Below, piece by piece: positions 25,009 to 33,384 of a stretch of DNA of 64,000 nt. The position numbers and the translations under genes are program-made. The DNA is taken from NCBI GenBank assembly GCA_965277535.1, contig OZ255825.1, forward strand, positions 744,001 through 808,000. The letters are read 5' to 3'. The notes under the pieces were generated by a model. The model had not been told where the DNA came from. It did not search any database and saw only the letters and a list, made by a program, of their open reading frames with translations. Position 1 is the stretch's first letter; each line of letters begins with the position of its first letter. The DNA comes from Ilyomonas sp965277535 (GTDB lineage Bacteria; Bacteroidota; Bacteroidia; Chitinophagales; Chitinophagaceae).

Positions 25009-25824
25009 ATGAACAATTTTACAAAAACCACTGAGCAACCTTCACTGTACCGGCATTTGGAAAAGATGAGTATTGCAGAAATTGTAACGCACATTAATGA
25101 AGAGGATAAGAAAGTAGCCATAGCAGTTGAAGCGGCTTTACCACAAATTATAAAGTTGATAGAAGCTACTGCCGACAGAATGTTAGCTGGTGGAAAACTG
25201 TTTTACATTGGTGCAGGCGCAAGTGGCAGAACCGGCGTTCTGGATGCCAGCGAATGCCCGCCAACGTATGGCGTTCCGCAAAGTTTGGTAACGGGCGTAA
25301 TTGCCGGTGGCACTCTTGCTATTACAGAAGCAGTTGATAGAGCGGAAGACAGTGAAACACAAGGCTGGCTTGACTTGCAGCACAAAGGCATTGGCGATAA
25401 TGATGTGGTGATAGGCATTGCGGCAAGTGGTACAACGCCTTACGTTTTGGGGGCTATAAAAAAATGTAATGAAAACGAAATCATAACAGGTAGCATTACG
25501 TGTAATGCCGGAAGCCCGTTATCTTTGCTGGCACAATATCCGGTGGAAGTAGTTGTTGGGCCCGAGTTTGTAACGGGCAGCACACGCATGAAAAGCGGCA
25601 CCGCACAAAAGATGATCCTAAACATGATTTCTACAACCGTAATGATACAGTTGGGCAGAGTGAAAGACAACCAAATGGTAAACATGCAACTCACCAACGA
25701 AAAACTCTTAGACCGCGGCACCCGTATGATAATGCAACAATTACAATGGAAAGATTATGAACGAGCCAAGCAATTATTAGTAAAGCACGGAAGTGTTGCA
25801 AAAGCAGTCAGCGTAGGTATTTAA
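25009..25824 (+). CDS. murQ: N-acetylmuramic acid 6-phosphate etherase
   Basis: The ATG at 25009 gives 271 residues (MNNFTKTTEQ). The enzyme removes the lactyl group from MurNAc 6-phosphate, giving GlcNAc 6-phosphate, in the cytosol. A SIS domain is evident: FYIGAGASGRTGVLDASECPPTYGVP, IAASGTTPYVLGAI, EFVTGSTRMKSGTAQKMILNM and TNEKLLDRGTRM. It is slightly shorter than the usual ~300 residues at the C-terminus. The preceding sugar kinase would make its substrate. No MurNAc phosphotransferase permease is nearby, consistent with kinase-based entry. Confidence 0.95.
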   Translation: MNNFTKTTEQPSLYRHLEKMSIAEIVTHINEEDKKVAIAVEAALPQIIKLIEATADRMLAGGKLFYIGAGASGRTGVLDASECPPTYGVPQSLVTGVIAGGTLAITEAVDRAEDSETQGWLDLQHKGIGDNDVVIGIAASGTTPYVLGAIKKCNENEIITGSITCNAGSPLSLLAQYPVEVVVGPEFVTGSTRMKSGTAQKMILNMISTTVMIQLGRVKDNQMVNMQLTNEKLLDRGTRMIMQQLQWKDYERAKQLLVKHGSVAKAVSVGI

Positions 25825-25912
25825 TTCAATCATTGTGAGCCCTAAATTTAATTTTTAATCTTTTTTTAAGGTTGAAAAATTGCGTTAACTTGCCTCTCAA
25901 ATCATTCTGTTT

Positions 25913-27157
25913 ATGAATAAAACTCTACTCTCTATCCTTTCAATTGGTGCTTTGGTTTCAACGTTTCAAACCGCACAAGCACAAACATCAACTGCGTTTG
26001 CAATTACCGGCGAAACCAAAGGCAGTGTGAACTGGTCGGTTATCCGTGAAATTGATTTAACAACCGGCGCATTGGTAAGAAACATCTATCTGCCAGCTTC
26101 GCAAAAGCCTGCGCAAATTGATGCATCAACCGGCAAAGAAATTTCCTACGATCCAACAATTGCAACCAAAGATGCCACATCAGGTTGCACATGCCAGCCA
26201 CCTTCGCTGGCTGCGGCAACAGCTTATGATGCAAAACAAAAGCGGCTGTACTTTACTACCCTTTTTGGTAACGATTTGCAGTACATTGATGTTACTAAAA
26301 AAGAACTGAAAGTTTATCATGTTACAGCTCAAAAACTAAAGCCATTTACTTCTTCTTCGGGCGAAAGTGATAACATCACACGCATGGTGTTTGGTGCCGA
26401 TGGCAACGGTTACGCCATAACCAACAATGGCAATCATTTCATCCGTTTTACAACGGGCAAGAATGTTACAATCACCGATATAGGAAGCCTGGTTGATAAA
26501 GCAAACAATGCCATTAGCGTACACACACAACCTGCCAGTTGGGGTGGCGATTTGGTGGCGGATGATGCAGGCAATTTGTACTTGTTTACCGTGGCCGCAC
26601 ATGTATTTGTTATTAACCCTGCAACTAAAGAAGCCCAGTTTCTTGGAACGGTTCAAAACTTACCAAAAGGCTTTAGCATCAACGCTGCTGCCGTGAACAA
26701 AGAAGGCAGTGTTACCATTGCGAGTTCAACTGATATGAGCCAATATTTTAGCGTAGATATCAAAACGCTGAAAGCCACGCCCGTTGTGGCTTCCGATAAT
26801 TTTTACAATGCGTCTGATTTTGCCAACAGCAATTTGCTGGTTACTGATAAATCATCCAATCAAAAAATAAATCCTGTTGTTATTGTAAAGAGCAATGAGA
26901 CAGTAAATGTGTATCCAAATCCGGTTAAAAACAAACTCATCAATTTGTATTTTAATGGTTCCTTACAAGGCAAACACGCACTGGAAGTGGTAGATGTAAG
27001 TGGAAAAAGAATTGCTTTAAAAACGGTTGAACTCGACGCCAACAGCAGTTCTCAAACCATTCAGTTACCCGCTTCAACAACTGCCGGAATGTATGTTGTG
27101 CATGTGCTGAACAAAAACAACAATAAAGTATTTACAGGCAATGTTGTGGTTGAGTAA
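25913..27157 (+). CDS. secreted protein with type IX secretion sorting domain
   Basis: A 414-residue protein with signal peptide MNKTLLSILSIGALVSTFQTAQAQ. The middle ~300 residues form a repetitive beta-propeller-like domain (VIREIDLTTGALVRNIYLP, RMVFGADGNGYAITNNGNHF, LVADDAGNLYLFTVAAHVFVI) with no catalytic motif seen. The last ~80 residues are a type A T9SS sorting domain: VYPNPVKNKLINLYF, LEVVDVSGKRI, and the end GMYVVHVLNKNNNKVFTGNV. The protein should be exported by Sec, then across the outer membrane by the T9SS and cut at the C-terminus. Ligand or role unknown. Confidence 0.92.
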   Translation: MNKTLLSILSIGALVSTFQTAQAQTSTAFAITGETKGSVNWSVIREIDLTTGALVRNIYLPASQKPAQIDASTGKEISYDPTIATKDATSGCTCQPPSLAAATAYDAKQKRLYFTTLFGNDLQYIDVTKKELKVYHVTAQKLKPFTSSSGESDNITRMVFGADGNGYAITNNGNHFIRFTTGKNVTITDIGSLVDKANNAISVHTQPASWGGDLVADDAGNLYLFTVAAHVFVINPATKEAQFLGTVQNLPKGFSINAAAVNKEGSVTIASSTDMSQYFSVDIKTLKATPVVASDNFYNASDFANSNLLVTDKSSNQKINPVVIVKSNETVNVYPNPVKNKLINLYFNGSLQGKHALEVVDVSGKRIALKTVELDANSSSQTIQLPASTTAGMYVVHVLNKNNNKVFTGNVVVE

Positions 27158-27280
27158 GAACCAGGATTTAATGCGATTATTCTGATTTTACCCATTCAAT
27201 AAAACAAGTAAAACCAAACCTGATATTTTCGTATTTGTTGAATGAGAAAGCTTTATGGTTTTCGCTTTAAACAATATTCT

Positions 27281-27313
27281 AAAAGTCCTGCTTGCAACAG
27301 CAGGACTTTTTTG
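27281..27313 (+). terminator. intrinsic terminator between the T9SS protein gene and rlmB
   Basis: AAGTCCTGCT / AGCAGGACTT stem followed by TTTTGTTTT on the plus strand, about 125 bp after the T9SS protein stop. Confidence 0.85.
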
Positions 27314-27361
27314 TTTTATTTTGTTGCCAAATCGGTGTAACCATAGTTGTAAACAGATAAG

Positions 27362-28162
27362 ATGCAAAAAAAAGAACCATTTCAAAAAAGTCCATTTTAC
27401 CAATCTAAAAAAAACATCATTGCAGGCCGCAATCCGGTGATTGAAGCTTTGCGTTCCAATCAATTAATAGATAAAATTTTATTGTTTAAAAATGCAAGCG
27501 GCGAAGCAGTAAACGAGATCAGGTTATTGGCAAAACAAGCTAATGTTCCCATTCAATTTGTTCCGATAGAAAAACTAAACACTACAACCAATATTCAACA
27601 TCAGGGTGTGGTTGCATTGAAAGCAAGTGTACAATATCAGGATTTGCAGCAGGTGATTGATTGGGTGAATACAAACGGCGAAACGCCTTTGTTTCTGATA
27701 CTTGATGGCGTTACGGATGTGCGCAATATTGGAGCCATAGCAAGAAGCGCCGTGTGTTGTGGTGTGCAGGCAATACTTATTGGAGAGAAAGGCGTTGGTG
27801 CGTTAAACGAAGAAGCAATAAAAAGCAGTGCCGGCGCTTTGGAAAAACTGCAAATCTGCCGAGTAAGCAATTTGCTGAAAGCGGCAGAAACACTGCATTT
27901 AAACGGCATTGCTGTTTTTACAAGTGAAGTAAATGCAAGAAAAAAAAATTATGAAATAGATGCAACAGTGCCATGTTGTTTTGTGATGGGTGGCGAAGAA
28001 AAGGGCGTTTCCAAAAACATATCTGATGTGGCAGATGAAGCATTTACAATACCAATGGTAAAAGGATTTGATTCGTTTAATGTATCGGTAGCGGCAGGTA
28101 TTATTTTATATGAAGCGATGAAACAAAGAGATATACACAATGCAAGACCATTCAGTAAATAG
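27362..28162 (+). CDS. rlmB: 23S rRNA 2'-O-methyltransferase RlmB (SpoU family)
   Basis: A 266-residue protein with an N-terminal substrate-binding segment (IIAGRNPVIEALRSNQLIDKIL) and a SpoU trefoil-knot methyltransferase domain: LILDGVTDVRNIGAIARSA, CVIGEKG-like strand, GALEKLQICRVSNL, FVMGGEEKGVSKNISDVAD and FDSFNVSVAAGIILYEAM. RlmB methylates G2251 of 23S rRNA (E. coli numbering) using SAM. The start of the next gene lies inside its last eight codons, so translation of the two is probably coupled. Confidence 0.92.
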   Translation: MQKKEPFQKSPFYQSKKNIIAGRNPVIEALRSNQLIDKILLFKNASGEAVNEIRLLAKQANVPIQFVPIEKLNTTTNIQHQGVVALKASVQYQDLQQVIDWVNTNGETPLFLILDGVTDVRNIGAIARSAVCCGVQAILIGEKGVGALNEEAIKSSAGALEKLQICRVSNLLKAAETLHLNGIAVFTSEVNARKKNYEIDATVPCCFVMGGEEKGVSKNISDVADEAFTIPMVKGFDSFNVSVAAGIILYEAMKQRDIHNARPFSK

Positions 28163-29018
28163 CCATAAAGCTTTGCAGTTGATAGAATGCCCACGTGATG
28201 CGATGCAAGGCTGGCCTCATTTTATTGATGCAAAAACAAAAGCTGCTTACATTAACCAACTCCTGAAAGTTGGCTTTGATACGATTGATTTTGGAAGCTT
28301 TGTTTCGCCCAAAGCCATCCCACAAATGAAGGATACAAAAGAAGTGTTGCAACGCCTCAGGATACAAGAAACAAATACCAAGCTTCTTGCTATTGTTGCT
28401 AACCTTCGTGGTGCGCAGGAAGCGGTGGTTTATAATGAAATCAGCTATATCGGTTTTCCGTTTTCTATTTCACCCACTTTCCAATTGCGGAATACCAACT
28501 CTACCATTGAAGAAAGTTTACACACCGTTGATGCCATTCAGGAAATTTGTACAAAACAAAACAAAATGCTTGTCATTTATTTAAGCATGGGCTTTGGCAA
28601 TCCTTATGGTGATGATTATAATGAAGAGGTGTTGCTTCATTTTGCAAGCGTGATGGCCGACAAAAACATCAGCATACTTTCCTTATCCGATACCGTTGGC
28701 GTGGCAACACCTGATCAAATCAAAATCGCGTTTTCGACTTTAATTCCCAAATATCCCAACATTACTTTTGGTGCACATTTGCATACTACCCAAAAGGATT
28801 ATAAACAAAAGCTGAAAGCCGCACTGGATGCAGGATGCAGGCGCTTCGACGGTGCTATTAAAGGCATTGGCGGATGCCCTATGGCGGGTAACGATTTGGT
28901 AGGAAATATGCCTACCGAACTCATGATTGATTATTTGGAAACACTCGATTTTTATACAAATGTCAACCATGCTGAATTGAACAAAAGCATCGCTGCCGCT
29001 AACGAAATCTTTGTATAA
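28140..29018 (+). CDS. hydroxymethylglutaryl-CoA lyase
   Basis: A 292-residue TIM-barrel protein of the HMGL-like family, converting HMG-CoA to acetyl-CoA and acetoacetate in leucine degradation. Motifs: LIECPRDAMQGW (usually PRDGLQ), IDFGSFVSPKAIPQMKD, LSDTVGVATPDQI, FGAHLHTTQ (metal-binding His pair) and the catalytic Cys loop IGGCPMAGNDLVGNMPTE. It overlaps rlmB by 23 bp and abuts the GSCFA gene, so all three are likely cotranscribed. Confidence 0.9.
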   Translation: MQDHSVNSHKALQLIECPRDAMQGWPHFIDAKTKAAYINQLLKVGFDTIDFGSFVSPKAIPQMKDTKEVLQRLRIQETNTKLLAIVANLRGAQEAVVYNEISYIGFPFSISPTFQLRNTNSTIEESLHTVDAIQEICTKQNKMLVIYLSMGFGNPYGDDYNEEVLLHFASVMADKNISILSLSDTVGVATPDQIKIAFSTLIPKYPNITFGAHLHTTQKDYKQKLKAALDAGCRRFDGAIKGIGGCPMAGNDLVGNMPTELMIDYLETLDFYTNVNHAELNKSIAAANEIFV

Positions 29019-30017
29019 ATGCAATTTCAGATTCCGATACAAATTCAACGCCTTGAACCTTCTATCACTTATCAGGATAAAATGTTGTTGATTGGCTCCT
29101 GCTTTACTGAACACATTGGTAATTATTTGTCCAACGCTAAATTTACGGTGTTACAAAACCCGAATGGAATTTTGTTTGATCCCTTAAGTGTTTGCAGAAG
29201 CCTGATCAATTATATTGATAACAAACGGTACACTGCGGATGATTTATTTTACCACAACGAAGCCTGGCACAGTTGGCAACACCACAGCCGTTTTTCTCAT
29301 CCCAACAGAGAAGAAGTTCTGCAAAGAATAAATGCTTCACAACACGAAGCGCACCATTTTTTAAAAGAAGCTGATTGGATTTTTATTACATTGGGTTCAT
29401 CGTTTGCTTACCAATTTGCTTACACGGATGTTAACCTTAATGCTATCAAAAACAGTTATGTTGCCAACTGCCATAAAGCATCTCAAAAGTTATTCAACAA
29501 AAATCTTTGCACCATTGAAGAAACGGTTACTGCTTTGGATGGAACTTTGTTTCGTTTGTTTCATTTCAATCCAAAACTAAAGATCATTTTTACCATCAGC
29601 CCGGTTCGCCATTTGCGCGATGGTGTGATTGAAAACAACAGAAGCAAAGCGCGTTTACTGGAAGCCGTTCATCATTTGGTAAATAAATTTAGCAGGCTGC
29701 ACTATTTTCCAGCTTATGAACTGGTGGTTGATGTGTTGCGCGATTACCGCTTTTACGATGTTGATATGGCGCATCCCAATTATGCAGCTACGCAGTTTGT
29801 GCTGGAACATTTTTTTGAATCTTGTGTTGATGCAAACGCAAAAGAATTATCAGAGAAAATTAAGAAAGTTATGATTGCCAGAAACCATAAGCCTTTTAAC
29901 CCGGCTTCTCAACAACACAGACAGTTTTTGGCTTCGTATGCAGGCAAAGTACAAACCTTGCAACAGGAACATCCTTATCTTAATCTGAGCGAAGAACTGC
30001 GCTATTTTTCAACATAA
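29019..30017 (+). CDS. GSCFA domain protein
   Basis: A 332-residue protein with the family-naming motif LLIGSCFTEHIG near residue 25, and NPNGILFDPLSVC, SHPNREEVL and IFTISPVRHLRDG, which gives the SGNH-hydrolase-like architecture of GSCFA proteins. No signal peptide is seen. Its function is not well established. The ATG directly follows the TAA of the HMG-CoA lyase gene, a translational-coupling arrangement. Confidence 0.9.
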   Translation: MQFQIPIQIQRLEPSITYQDKMLLIGSCFTEHIGNYLSNAKFTVLQNPNGILFDPLSVCRSLINYIDNKRYTADDLFYHNEAWHSWQHHSRFSHPNREEVLQRINASQHEAHHFLKEADWIFITLGSSFAYQFAYTDVNLNAIKNSYVANCHKASQKLFNKNLCTIEETVTALDGTLFRLFHFNPKLKIIFTISPVRHLRDGVIENNRSKARLLEAVHHLVNKFSRLHYFPAYELVVDVLRDYRFYDVDMAHPNYAATQFVLEHFFESCVDANAKELSEKIKKVMIARNHKPFNPASQQHRQFLASYAGKVQTLQQEHPYLNLSEELRYFST

Positions 30018-30048
30018 AAAAGCCACTGCTTTTGTAGTGCAGTGGCTT
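30013..30048 (-). terminator. hairpin with U-tract on the minus strand
   Basis: AAGCCACTGC and GCAGTGGCTT pair around a 9-nt loop. Read on the minus strand it is followed by TTTTTATG, so it best terminates leftward transcription through the micro-ORF and the 30247-30546 gene. On the plus strand it lacks a U-tract but may still act on the GSCFA operon. A second hairpin, TCCCGACTTCTTCGGGA, lies at 30050-30066. Confidence 0.75.
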
Positions 30049-30091
30049 ATCCCGACTTCTTCGGGACAGATTATTTTTTGGAGAAGCCCGG

Positions 30092-30139
30092 TTAGGCGAT
30101 ACTAACCGAAGGCGTCCATGAACTATCTGTAGATTGCAT
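30092..30139 (-). CDS. micro-ORF of 15 codons with perfect Shine-Dalgarno sequence
   Basis: ATG at 30139 encodes MQSTDSSWTPSVSIA and a TAA. AAAGGAGG lies just upstream (30145-30152), with 5 nt between GGAGG and ATG, an ideal Shine-Dalgarno layout that is exceptional in this phylum and in this window. The stop codon lies in a 7-bp hairpin (CGGTTAG / CTAACCG, 30087-30106). A U-tract terminator follows on the same strand. The alternative is that the region is a structured small RNA whose ORF is incidental. I do not recognise the peptide. Confidence 0.5.
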   Translation of the reverse strand: MQSTDSSWTPSVSIA

Positions 30140-30246
30140 GAATACCTCCTTTTCTTTGGTGAAGCATAAAGGTAAAAAATTCTTCGTTTTTAAGCAAATC
30201 AAAAACTGATTTTAACGATAAAATTTATACTTAGATTTTTAAAATC

Positions 30247-30546
30247 TTACGACATGCTGAATGTGTTGATGTGCAAAGAATTTTCTTTGTCAACATATTC
30301 ATTTTTGATGTGCCAGTCAAGCGCCAGGAACGTTTGCTTTGCACTCTTTGTGGCGCCGGAAAACAGGATCAGTTTGTAGCCATTGTCATCTTTTGCAAAA
30401 AGAAGCTCTTTGTTTTCAAACATATAACCAAGACAATTTTCAACAAGTTGAGTTGAATAAATGATGGTATTGTTTTGCTTTTTGATGAGCACTTTCGCGT
30501 TAAAAACAAACCCGTTATAATTGAATGTTACAATAAACTTTTTCAT
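30247..30546 (-). CDS. hypothetical protein, 99 residues
   Basis: Starts MKKFIVTFNYNGFVFNAKVLIKKQ and has predicted alternating strands (NTIIYSTQLVENCLGYMF, ELLFAKDDNGYKLILFSG). No signal peptide, membrane helix or recognised motif. Base composition and codon use look native. About 107 bp separate its stop from the micro-ORF start on the same strand, so a shared transcript is possible. Upstream, 318 bp carry no other gene. Confidence 0.5.
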   Translation of the reverse strand: MKKFIVTFNYNGFVFNAKVLIKKQNNTIIYSTQLVENCLGYMFENKELLFAKDDNGYKLILFSGATKSAKQTFLALDWHIKNEYVDKENSLHINTFSMS

Positions 30547-30864
30547 ACCGTTGCTTTTAGTTTTGATGAAATAAAATTATAACAACCGTAAGACTGTAAA
30601 CATTATAATGCGATTAATTTGTTTAAAAACGCATTAAAAATTTATATCCTTGCTAACAAACGTTCATTTTATAAGTACGGTTTAATTATTTCAATTGGTT
30701 TGTTTTTATCTAAATAAGTCGCAGGTATTACACTCATTATATGAGCAATAAATTCAATTTTGTTGCAAAACAAAACTGTATCGAACGCTTCTTAATTAAT
30801 AATGAATTTTAAGAAGTGATAGTTTTGGTGCAAATGACTTTTTGAATCAATGAAAGGCATATCC
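30547..30864. other. AT-rich intergenic region, no gene seen
   Basis: A weak inverted repeat AATGCG...CGCATT lies near 30607-30635 and a TTTGTTTTTA variant of the dispersed oligomer lies near 30700. It should contain the leftward promoter of the 99-residue protein gene, but no clear TTTG / TAnnTTTG pair was found. Confidence 0.4.
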
Positions 30865-31578
30865 TCATCTCCCTGCATACAATAAAAAGATGACTGGAAT
30901 CTTATGCAATTGCGGCAACGGTTGTTCTTTCCATTGCTGAATCGTTTGTGTGAGAATGCTTTCATTTTTATTGGTTAAATTGTTGGCTATGCAAAGCTTT
31001 GTTTGGGGATGGCAACTTGCTAAAATATCATTCAACATAGCGTTGTTACGATACGGCGTTTCAATAAAGAGTTGCGTGCGGTTTTCGCGCCTCGATTCTT
31101 CTTCCATTGCTATTATATTTTTCTTTCTTTCACTCGATTCAATGGGCAAATATCCATGAAAACAAAACTGTTGGCCATTCATACCACTCGCCATTAAGGC
31201 AAGTAAGATTGAACTCGGACCGACTAATGGTTTTATTATTGCTTTGTGTTGCTGCGCAGTAGCAACCAGCAACTGTCCGGGATCAGCAATGCAAGGACAA
31301 CCTGCTTCGCTAACAATACCAATGGTTTTACCTTGCGCTATTGCATTTGTAAATGCCGATTTTACTGCTTCTTCGGCTTTGCCAATGGTGTGCCATTGGT
31401 AATTGTCGATCACCATTTCGCGCCATAGCTTTTTAAAATAGCGTCTTGCTGTTTTTTCGTTTTCTACAAAAAAAACATGGCAGCTTTTGATGGCATCCAG
31501 CACATAATACGGAATGGCTTTGATGGCTTCTTCGTCATCGCTTAACAAGGAAGGAATGAGATAAACAGTTGCACTCAT
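30865..31578 (-). CDS. RsmI-like tetrapyrrole-methylase-fold SAM methyltransferase
   Basis: A 237-residue protein of the corrin/porphyrin methylase fold: VYLIPSLLSDDEEAIKAIPYY, GKTIGIVSEAGCPCIADPGQ, IIKPLVGPSSILLALMASGMNG, FHGYLP and QLFIETPYRNNAML. These are the RsmI-type motifs (rRNA small-subunit 2'-O-methyltransferase), although the N-terminal motif is diverged (LSDDEEAI instead of LGNLxDI). It is the second, shorter RsmI-like paralogue commonly seen in Bacteroidota. The substrate is therefore uncertain. Confidence 0.85.
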   Translation of the reverse strand: MSATVYLIPSLLSDDEEAIKAIPYYVLDAIKSCHVFFVENEKTARRYFKKLWREMVIDNYQWHTIGKAEEAVKSAFTNAIAQGKTIGIVSEAGCPCIADPGQLLVATAQQHKAIIKPLVGPSSILLALMASGMNGQQFCFHGYLPIESSERKKNIIAMEEESRRENRTQLFIETPYRNNAMLNDILASCHPQTKLCIANNLTNKNESILTQTIQQWKEQPLPQLHKIPVIFLLYAGR

Positions 31579-31601
31579 GGATTTTGAATGTTACTAAACA
31601 A

Positions 31602-31631
31602 AACCTGTCAGGTTCAAAAGCCTGACAGGTT
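31602..31631. repeat. CCTGTCAGG-type hairpin, copy 1
   Basis: Perfect 11-bp arms AACCTGTCAGG / CCTGACAGGTT. A related hairpin with AAAACCTGTCA / TGACAGGTTTT arms acts as the likely terminator at 42074-42107. Both copies are preceded by ACAAA. Confidence 0.7.
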
Positions 31632-32117
31632 ATTATTCGTTTTTTCTTTTGCGATAAAATTACTTTTTCACTTCATCAATGCTTATCTGCCGTTGCAAAA
31701 CAACTACAACAACTTTTTTCACGGTAAGTATGAGGTCAAAATTATCATTACTTAGTTCAGAATCCAGTTTCGACACGACTTGTCCCCCATTCATGGGGAA
31801 AGCCCTCATAAAAGCGTAAAGATGTAAGTTCATGTTAACGGCATCTGCTAAAGCGAGACAAGTGTGCGAAATAACGCAGCCTCTACTACCCTTCAATCTT
31901 GACTACATATTTATAAGCAATTTATAGGAAATAGATGCCGAATATAGAAACTTCTGATTTTATGGCAGGAACTGATAACAGGTAAAGATTGAATGACGAA
32001 ATATGTTTGGTGATGAAACTATTATGGTACATGAATAATCTTTAATACTCATTGCAATAAAGGTTGTTTGTAATTCCGGCAATTCCAAATCATCGTCCCA
32101 TATCTCATAAAAACAAC

Positions 32118-32145
32118 AAAGCCCATCTTAAAGAAGACAGGCTTT
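32118..32145 (-). terminator. terminator of the acyl-CoA dehydrogenase gene
   Basis: On the minus strand AAAGCC(TG)TCTT pairs with AAGA(TG)GGCTTT, followed by GTTGTTTTT, about 30 bp past the stop codon. Confidence 0.6.
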
Positions 32146-32176
32146 TAGCAAGCAATCAAAGATTCGTTAGAGGCCA

Positions 32177-33319
32177 CTAATCGCGCAATGCCTCACGGGC
32201 AATCACAATTTTCTGTATTTCAGAAGTGCCTTCACCAATGGTGCAAAGCTTGGCATCTCTATAATATTTTTCTACCGGAAAATCTTTGGTATAACCGTAT
32301 CCGCCAAAAATTTGCACGGCATCATTCGCTGCTTTTACTGCCACTTCGCTGGCATAATATTTTGCCATTGCCGCAGCTTTTGTTACCGGCTGGTTGGTGG
32401 TTTTGAGATGACACGCATTTTGAATTAATAAATCGGCAGCTTCAATCTCAGTTGCCATATCCGCCAGCTTGAAAGAGATGCCTTGAAACGATGCGATAGG
32501 CTTATCAAACTGATGTCTTTCTTTCGCATATTGTTTGGCTGCTTCAAAAGCGCCTTTGGCAATGCCCAACGAAAGGGCTGCAATGGAGATTCGTCCACCG
32601 TCAAGCACCTTCATCGCCTGGTAAAAGCCTTCGCCTACTTCGCCTAATCTGGTATCATCCGAAATGCGACAGCCATCAAAGATCATTTCGGCAGTTTCGC
32701 TGGCTCTCATGCCCAGCTTGTTTTCTTTTTTACCGCCGGAAAAGCCTTTTATACCGCGCTCAACCACAAAAGCCGTTGCATTGTTTTTGGTGCGCGGCTC
32801 ACCGGTACGGGCAATCACAACGGCAACATCGCCGCTTTTGCCATGTGTAATCCAGTTTTTGGTTCCGTTCAAAATCCACTCATCGCCATCGCGCACGGCT
32901 GTGCATTTCATATTACCGGCATCGCTGCCCGTGTTCGGTTCAGTTAAACCCCAGGCGCCAATCCATTCGGCAGTGGCAAGTTTGGGAAGGTATTTGTACT
33001 TCTGCTCTTCGTTACCAAATAATAAAATATGATTGGTGCAAAGCGAGTTGTGTGCAGCCACGCTTAAGCCAATGGAACCGCACACTTTGGCAATTTCTTC
33101 AATCACTTCCTTGTATTCAAAATAGCTTAAACCTGCGCCACCATACTCTTCAGGAACAAGCACGCCCATCAACCCTAATTCGCCTAATCGTTTAAAAATT
33201 TCTACCGGAAAGGTTTGCGCTTCATCCCATTCCATTACATGTGGACGAATGTAGCGCTCTGCAAAATCGCGGGTCATTTCTTTTACCTGTGCTGTAATTT
33301 CTTCCACTAAAAAATCCAT
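32177..33319 (-). CDS. acyl-CoA dehydrogenase
   Basis: A 380-residue FAD flavoenzyme of the short/medium-chain type, catalysing the first step of acyl-CoA beta-oxidation or branched-chain catabolism. Motifs: AWGLTEPNTGSDAGNMKC, NGTKNWITHG, MRASETAEMIFDGCRIS, RHQFDKPIASFQGISFKLADM, and the C-terminal IFGGYGYTKDFPVEKYYRD...TIGEGTSEIQ, with the catalytic base Glu in IGEGTSE. The promoter and a palindromic operator lie immediately upstream. Monocistronic. Confidence 0.95.
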   Translation of the reverse strand: MDFLVEEITAQVKEMTRDFAERYIRPHVMEWDEAQTFPVEIFKRLGELGLMGVLVPEEYGGAGLSYFEYKEVIEEIAKVCGSIGLSVAAHNSLCTNHILLFGNEEQKYKYLPKLATAEWIGAWGLTEPNTGSDAGNMKCTAVRDGDEWILNGTKNWITHGKSGDVAVVIARTGEPRTKNNATAFVVERGIKGFSGGKKENKLGMRASETAEMIFDGCRISDDTRLGEVGEGFYQAMKVLDGGRISIAALSLGIAKGAFEAAKQYAKERHQFDKPIASFQGISFKLADMATEIEAADLLIQNACHLKTTNQPVTKAAAMAKYYASEVAVKAANDAVQIFGGYGYTKDFPVEKYYRDAKLCTIGEGTSEIQKIVIAREALRD

Positions 33320-33335
33320 ACTAACAACTGTTAGT
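33320..33335 (-). promoter_or_regulatory. TetR-type operator over the acyl-CoA dehydrogenase start
   Basis: ACTAACA-AC-TGTTAGT is a palindrome with 7-bp half-sites, ending 1 bp before the ATG. It overlaps the expected transcription start given by the -7 element at 33339-33346. Half-sites like these are typical of TetR-family repressors of fatty-acid degradation; the cognate regulator is not in the window. Confidence 0.65.
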
Positions 33336-33338
33336 TTG

Positions 33339-33346
33339 CAAAGGTA
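33339..33346 (-). promoter_or_regulatory. -7 promoter element of the acyl-CoA dehydrogenase gene
   Basis: TACCTTTG on the minus strand matches the TAnnTTTG consensus exactly. The position 19 bp further upstream reads TTTT rather than TTTG. Transcription would start inside the palindromic operator, leaving a leader of only about 15 nt. Confidence 0.6.
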
Positions 33347-33384
33347 AAAGAAGTTTTTTAAGTGGAAAATTAATTTACAAAATT

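Larger units (their letters stand above)
31579..32176. other. 600-bp intergenic region
   Basis: Holds a perfect hairpin AACCTGTCAGG / CCTGACAGGTT (31602-31631), close to the one at 42074-42107, and the terminator of the acyl-CoA dehydrogenase gene. A 78-codon frame at 31660-31896 has no homology signal and is not called. The segment 31770-31890 has fragments resembling the palindromic element family (AAAGCCCTC, GTGCGAAATAACG) but too decayed to be sure. Confidence 0.4.

Noticed and set aside
30141..30155. Plus-strand AATACCTCCTTTTC, resembling the 3' end of 16S rRNA
   Set aside because: It is the complement of the Shine-Dalgarno sequence of the minus-strand micro-ORF; no rRNA sequence lies around it.
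31770..31890. Possible third copy of the ~220-bp palindromic element
   Set aside because: Only short strings such as AAAGCCCTC match, and the inverted-arm structure is not present.
31660..31896. A 78-codon open frame on the minus strand
   Set aside because: It has no signal peptide, motif or family-like segment, overlaps decayed repeat-like DNA and has atypical composition. It is not called as a gene.
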